A stretch of 18,606 bases of DNA from Thiohalocapsa sp. (lineage in GTDB: Bacteria; Pseudomonadota; Gammaproteobacteria; Chromatiales; Chromatiaceae), in the NCBI RefSeq assembly GCF_019695415.1, contig NZ_JAIFKJ010000589.1, positions 1 to 18,606 of the forward strand, read 5' to 3'. Positions 15,954 to 18,606 of the stretch are shown in pieces (position 1 is the stretch's first letter; every line of letters begins with the position of its first letter). Made by a program: the position numbers and the translations under genes. The notes under the pieces were generated by a model that saw nothing but the letters and a program-made list of their open reading frames with translations, made no database searches and had not been told where the DNA came from.

Positions 15954-15999
15954 CCCCTACCTAGGGGGAAACGCCAATAAATCGGCGCTTCCCGAAGCG
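15954..15999. promoter_or_regulatory. Two short inverted repeats upstream of the methyltransferase gene
   Basis: CCCCTA-CC-TAGGGG occupies 15954-15967 and CGCTTC-CC-GAAGCG occupies 15986-15999. Both have perfect six-base arms around a CC centre, and their centres are 32 bases apart. AATAAAT between them is the AT-richest stretch in the spacer and may belong to a promoter. The sites lie 24-69 bases before the ATG at 16023, so they could act as operators or as structure in the leader RNA. Confidence 0.35.
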
Positions 16000-16022
16000 G
16001 CGAACGCACACGGAGATTCGCT

Positions 16023-16958
16023 ATGCCCGACGGCACGCTGCCCGCAAGTCGCCTGCGCGAGAGCCTGGGCTACCTGAACTGGCTCTACAACCCCTTCCAC
16101 GGCCTGGATGCGCCCGGCATCTACGATCTTCTGGCCACGAGCTCCCCCACCGAGCGCGGTCTGTATCTGAACCTGGGTTACTGGCGTGACGCCGCCGACC
16201 TCGATGCCGCAAGCGATGCCCTCGCCATGCTGGCGGGCGAGACGGCGGAGCTTGAGCCTGAGGACACCATCTTGGACTGCGGCTTCGGCTTCGGCGACCA
16301 GGACATCCTCTGGGCGCAGACCTTTAAGCCGGGCCGAATCATCGGCCTCAACATCACCGCCTCCCAGGTGGAGGTCGCCCGGCGGCGGGTGAGCAAGCTC
16401 GGGCTCGACGACTGCATCGATCTGCGCCACGGCTCGGCGACGGAGATGCCCATCGAGTCCGCCAGCGTGGACAAGGTGGTCGCCGTGGAATGCGCCTTCC
16501 ACTTTCGCTCCCGGGAGCGCTTCCTGCGCGAGGCCTGGCGGGTGCTGCGCCCAGGCGGCCGGTTGGTGCTGGCGGACATCATCCCAGCGCCCAGCGTGCG
16601 CGGTTTCCCGGCGCGGTTGGAGCAACGCCTATCCTGGCGGCTGGTGGCTGGCAAATTTGCGATCCCCCCGGAGAATGCCTATACCCGGCCCACCTACCAC
16701 TCCAAGCTTGCGATGAGCGGCTTCGAGCAGATCAGCGTCGAGTCGATCCGCGAGCATGTCTATGCCCCGCTGCATCGCTTCCTGGCGGAGCATCCAGAGA
16801 CACTCACGCGCCTGCACCCCATGGCTCGCCTGCCGGCCAAGCTCGCGCTGCGCTTCGAGGCCACAAGCGTCTACCGCGGGCTCGACTATGTGCTCGCCAG
16901 CGCCCGCAAGCCGAAACGCCTCATCGGACCAGGGCTCGGGCCAGATCGCCGGCCATGA
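16023..16958 (+). CDS. Class I SAM-dependent methyltransferase
   Basis: The product has 311 residues. Motif I is ILDCGFGFGDQD (83-94), with D85 and the glycine loop for S-adenosylmethionine. The acidic loop follows as GLNITASQVEVARRRV (109-123), and the later strand and helix read VVAVECAFHFRSRERFLREAWRVLRPGGRLVLADI. GLNIT-SQ and the E-C-A-F-H segment resemble small-molecule methyltransferases (sterol C-24, gamma-tocopherol, sarcosine and macrolide O-methyltransferase relatives) rather than RNA or protein enzymes. The C-terminal third (about 190-300) is probably the substrate lid. The substrate is not known. GGAG lies about eight bases before the ATG. Its last codons overlap the trmO start as ATGA, so translation is coupled. 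It follows a divergent spacer with several inverted repeats. Confidence 0.9.
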   Translation: MPDGTLPASRLRESLGYLNWLYNPFHGLDAPGIYDLLATSSPTERGLYLNLGYWRDAADLDAASDALAMLAGETAELEPEDTILDCGFGFGDQDILWAQTFKPGRIIGLNITASQVEVARRRVSKLGLDDCIDLRHGSATEMPIESASVDKVVAVECAFHFRSRERFLREAWRVLRPGGRLVLADIIPAPSVRGFPARLEQRLSWRLVAGKFAIPPENAYTRPTYHSKLAMSGFEQISVESIREHVYAPLHRFLAEHPETLTRLHPMARLPAKLALRFEATSVYRGLDYVLASARKPKRLIGPGLGPDRRP

Positions 16959-17680
16959 CGGCGTTCTCCTTCGCGCCCATTGGCACGGCACGGACCCCCT
17001 TTACCGACAAGTTCGGCATCCCGCGCCAGCCGCGGCTGGTGGATGCGCCGGGCCGCATTCTGCTGCACCCGCCCTATGCGCGGCGCGAAGCCTTCGCGGG
17101 CCTGGATGGCTTCAGCCACGTCTGGCTGATCTGGGTGTTCCACGAAGACTGTCTGAGCGCCGGCTGGAAGCCCACGGTGCGCCCGCCGCGGCTCGGCGGG
17201 CGGCGCTCGGTAGGTGTGTTTGCAAGCCGGGCACCCTACCGGCCGAGTCCGATCGGCCTGTCCGCGGTGGCGCATCATGGCCTGGTGACAGATGCCGACG
17301 GGCTGGCGCTGCAGGTCTCTGGTGTGGATCTGCTGGACGGCACGCCGATTCTCGACATCAAGCCCTACGTCCCTTACGCCGACGCCATTCCGAATGCCGC
17401 CGGCGGCTTCGCCCACGCCGAGCCCGCCAGCACGTTCCGCGTGGACTTCCCCGATCCCGCCGCCGCGGCCGTCGCCGCCCGCGACCCCGACGGCCGGCTC
17501 GCGCTGCGCCGGCTCATCGAGCAGGTGATCGCCCAGGATCCCCGGCCCGGCTACATGGACCGTTATCCCGAGCGCACCCGATTCGGGCTCCGGCTCTACG
17601 ACTGCGACATCCGCTGGCGGTTAAACGGCGACATGGCGCTTGTGACGCACTGCACCATCGACGGGGACACCGACCTGTGA
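16955..17680 (+). CDS. trmO: tRNA (N6-threonylcarbamoyladenosine(37)-N6)-methyltransferase, TsaA/TrmO family
   Basis: The product has 241 residues, close to E. coli TrmO (YaeB, 235). TrmO methylates the N6 of t6A37 in threonine tRNAs using S-adenosylmethionine. The family marks are present: FAPIGTARTPFTDKFGIPRQP at the N-terminus, DGFSHVWLIWVFH (51-63), GVFASRAPYRPSPIGLSAV (87-105) and LLDGTPILDIKPYVPYADAI (126-145). A C-terminal region with RYPERTRFGLRLYDCDIRW follows. The ATG overlaps the preceding methyltransferase stop by four bases; the longer in-frame opening to 16490 is shadow within that gene. Pairing with a small-molecule methyltransferase is unexpected and may only reflect operon packing. 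Confidence 0.94.
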   Translation: MTAFSFAPIGTARTPFTDKFGIPRQPRLVDAPGRILLHPPYARREAFAGLDGFSHVWLIWVFHEDCLSAGWKPTVRPPRLGGRRSVGVFASRAPYRPSPIGLSAVAHHGLVTDADGLALQVSGVDLLDGTPILDIKPYVPYADAIPNAAGGFAHAEPASTFRVDFPDPAAAAVAARDPDGRLALRRLIEQVIAQDPRPGYMDRYPERTRFGLRLYDCDIRWRLNGDMALVTHCTIDGDTDL

Positions 17681-17892
17681 AGAGCGCGGCCGCAAGCGAG
17701 GCCGGGGGACCGCTGGCTCCTCTGGATCAAGTGGCCGGCACCTGGCGAGATCTCTATGCCGCGCCGCAACACGCACTGCGCGCTATCCAAACCGCATTTT
17801 CCAACCAGCAGGCCGCACTGCGCACCACGCACTGCGCACTTCTCCGGCTGCACCTCGCCCCTCCGCCCTCGCCCATCGCCCCTCGCTCGTGA
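17677..17892 (+). CDS. Doubtful 71-residue open frame overlapping the trmO stop
   Basis: A GTG overlaps the trmO stop as GTGA, the same junction style used elsewhere in the window, and opens 71 codons. The first 35 or so residues (VKSAAASEAGGPLAPLDQ and onward to TWRDLY) look like plain protein, but the second half is the translation of heptamer repeats (TTHCALLRLH, PPPSPIAP). No family is recognised. It may be a chance frame, or the surviving start of a gene broken by repeat growth. Confidence 0.2.
   Translation: MKSAAASEAGGPLAPLDQVAGTWRDLYAAPQHALRAIQTAFSNQQAALRTTHCALLRLHLAPPPSPIAPRS
17773..17888. repeat. Heptamer-period repeat array in the trmO-rpe spacer
   Basis: A GCACTGC unit occurs at 17773-17779, and four consecutive units of GCACTGC type (variants in the last three bases) fill 17815-17842. 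From 17854 to 17888 five consecutive units of CTCGCCC type follow, with one or two changes each. Both stretches keep an exact seven-base period. The array occupies much of the 307-base gap between trmO and rpe; the remaining 17893-17987 holds the rpe leader, with GGAG at 17977-17980. Confidence 0.75.
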
Positions 17893-17987
17893 AATGCCCA
17901 CCGGCATCGGGTAAAGTGCCGGGTCTCGATTCATGCCCGTGCCGAGCGGCTGCCGCAGCGCCGCGGCACGCCTAACGGAGACCCACG

Positions 17988-18606
17988 ATGGCCGCAGAAG
18001 ACCTCATCGCCCCGTCCATCCTGTCCGCAGACTTCGCGAAGCTCGGCGAAGAAGTCGACAACGTGCTAGCCGCCGGCGCCGACATCGTCCACTTCGACGT
18101 CATGGATAACCACTACGTGCCGAACCTCACCATCGGCCCACTGGTGTGCGAGGCTCTGCGCAAGCACGGCGTCACCGCCCCAATCGACGTGCACCTGATG
18201 GTGAAGCCGGTAGACCGCATCGTGCCGGACTTCGCCGCCGCTGGCGCCAGCTACATCACCTTCCATCCTGAAGCCAGCGAGCACATCGACCGTACCCTCC
18301 AACTGATCCACAACGAGGGCTGCAAGGCGGGCCTGGTGTTCAATCCGGCGACGCCGCTGTCCTACTTGGAGTACGTCATGGACAAGGTGGACATGGTCCT
18401 GCTCATGTCCGTGAACCCGGGCTTTGGCGGCCAGAGCTTCATCCCGTCCGCGCTCGACAAGCTCCGCCAGGTCCGCCAGATGATCGATGCGTCCGGCCGC
18501 GACATCCGCCTAGAAATCGACGGCGGCGTCAAGGTGGACAACATCGCCGAGATCAAGGCCGCCGGCGCCGACACCTTCGTCTCCGGCTCCGGCATCTTCG
18601 GCAAGG
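17988..18606 (+). CDS. rpe: Ribulose-phosphate 3-epimerase, partial (C-terminus beyond right edge)
   Basis: The frame opens at the ATG at 17988 and gives 206 residues before the right edge; family members have about 220-230, so only some 15-25 residues are missing. Rpe interconverts ribulose 5-phosphate and xylulose 5-phosphate in a TIM barrel. Visible motifs are IAPSILSADF (7-16), HFDVMDNHYVPNLT (metal and catalytic H35, D37), DVHLMV (H69), MSVNPGFGGQSF (phosphate loop) and EIDGGV (catalytic D178). GGAG at 17977-17980 lies seven bases before the ATG. It acts directly on the product of the gnd enzyme encoded earlier in the window, on the same strand but about 9 kb away. Confidence 0.97.
   Translation, partial: MAAEDLIAPSILSADFAKLGEEVDNVLAAGADIVHFDVMDNHYVPNLTIGPLVCEALRKHGVTAPIDVHLMVKPVDRIVPDFAAAGASYITFHPEASEHIDRTLQLIHNEGCKAGLVFNPATPLSYLEYVMDKVDMVLLMSVNPGFGGQSFIPSALDKLRQVRQMIDASGRDIRLEIDGGVKVDNIAEIKAAGADTFVSGSGIFGK

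Noticed and set aside
16490..16954. N-terminal extension of trmO by 155 codons
   Set aside because: It is an out-of-frame reading of the methyltransferase gene; TrmO homology begins at MTAFSFAPIG at 16955.

Overview
The window is GC-rich (roughly two thirds G+C by eye) and densely coded. Overlapping ATGA/GTGA gene junctions, Shine-Dalgarno sites and the gene families suggest a proteobacterium, most likely a gammaproteobacterium of the Chromatiales/Ectothiorhodospiraceae kind. That placement is an inference from gene content; no rRNA or other marker gene is present. No tRNA, rRNA, CRISPR array or intact insertion sequence was seen.

Layout. (1) Positions 1-5101, minus strand: a tightly overlapping three-gene operon. 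It begins with a membrane-anchored five-heme cytochrome c carrying C-terminal TPRs, followed by a membrane-anchored FG-GAP/ASPIC-UnbV (CRTAC1-like) beta-propeller protein, then a signal-peptide TPR protein cut by the left edge. It looks like an envelope redox system of unknown substrate and is the most interesting part of the window. (2) 5248-5292 is a small tandem repeat abutting the 3' end of a zinc-ribbon Nudix hydrolase (5294-5878, minus). (3) 6079-11010, plus strand: glgX (glycogen debranching), gnd (short-type 6-phosphogluconate dehydrogenase) and zwf (glucose-6-phosphate dehydrogenase), linking glycogen breakdown to the oxidative pentose phosphate pathway. (4) 11230-11655 is a small unrecognised protein; 11863-14004 is a SulP anion transporter with a C-terminal STAS domain and an unusual coiled-coil insert. 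(5) 14166-15727, minus strand: a cytochrome b561-like gene translationally coupled to a secreted endonuclease/exonuclease/phosphatase (EEP) family enzyme. (6) 16023-17680, plus strand: a SAM-dependent methyltransferase coupled to trmO (TsaA family tRNA methyltransferase), then rpe (ribulose-phosphate 3-epimerase), cut by the right edge. Thus three pentose phosphate enzymes (zwf, gnd, rpe) lie in one window.

Between genes, three spacers (after gnd, zwf and trmO) carry degenerate arrays built on a seven-base period, each with a different unit (GAGTACG, GGACCGA, GCACTGC/CTCGCCC). They look like members of one class of heptanucleotide short tandem repeats. The spacer upstream of the SulP gene has a 10-bp direct repeat with 22-bp periodicity, and the divergent spacer before the methyltransferase has three short inverted repeats; both are candidate regulatory sites.
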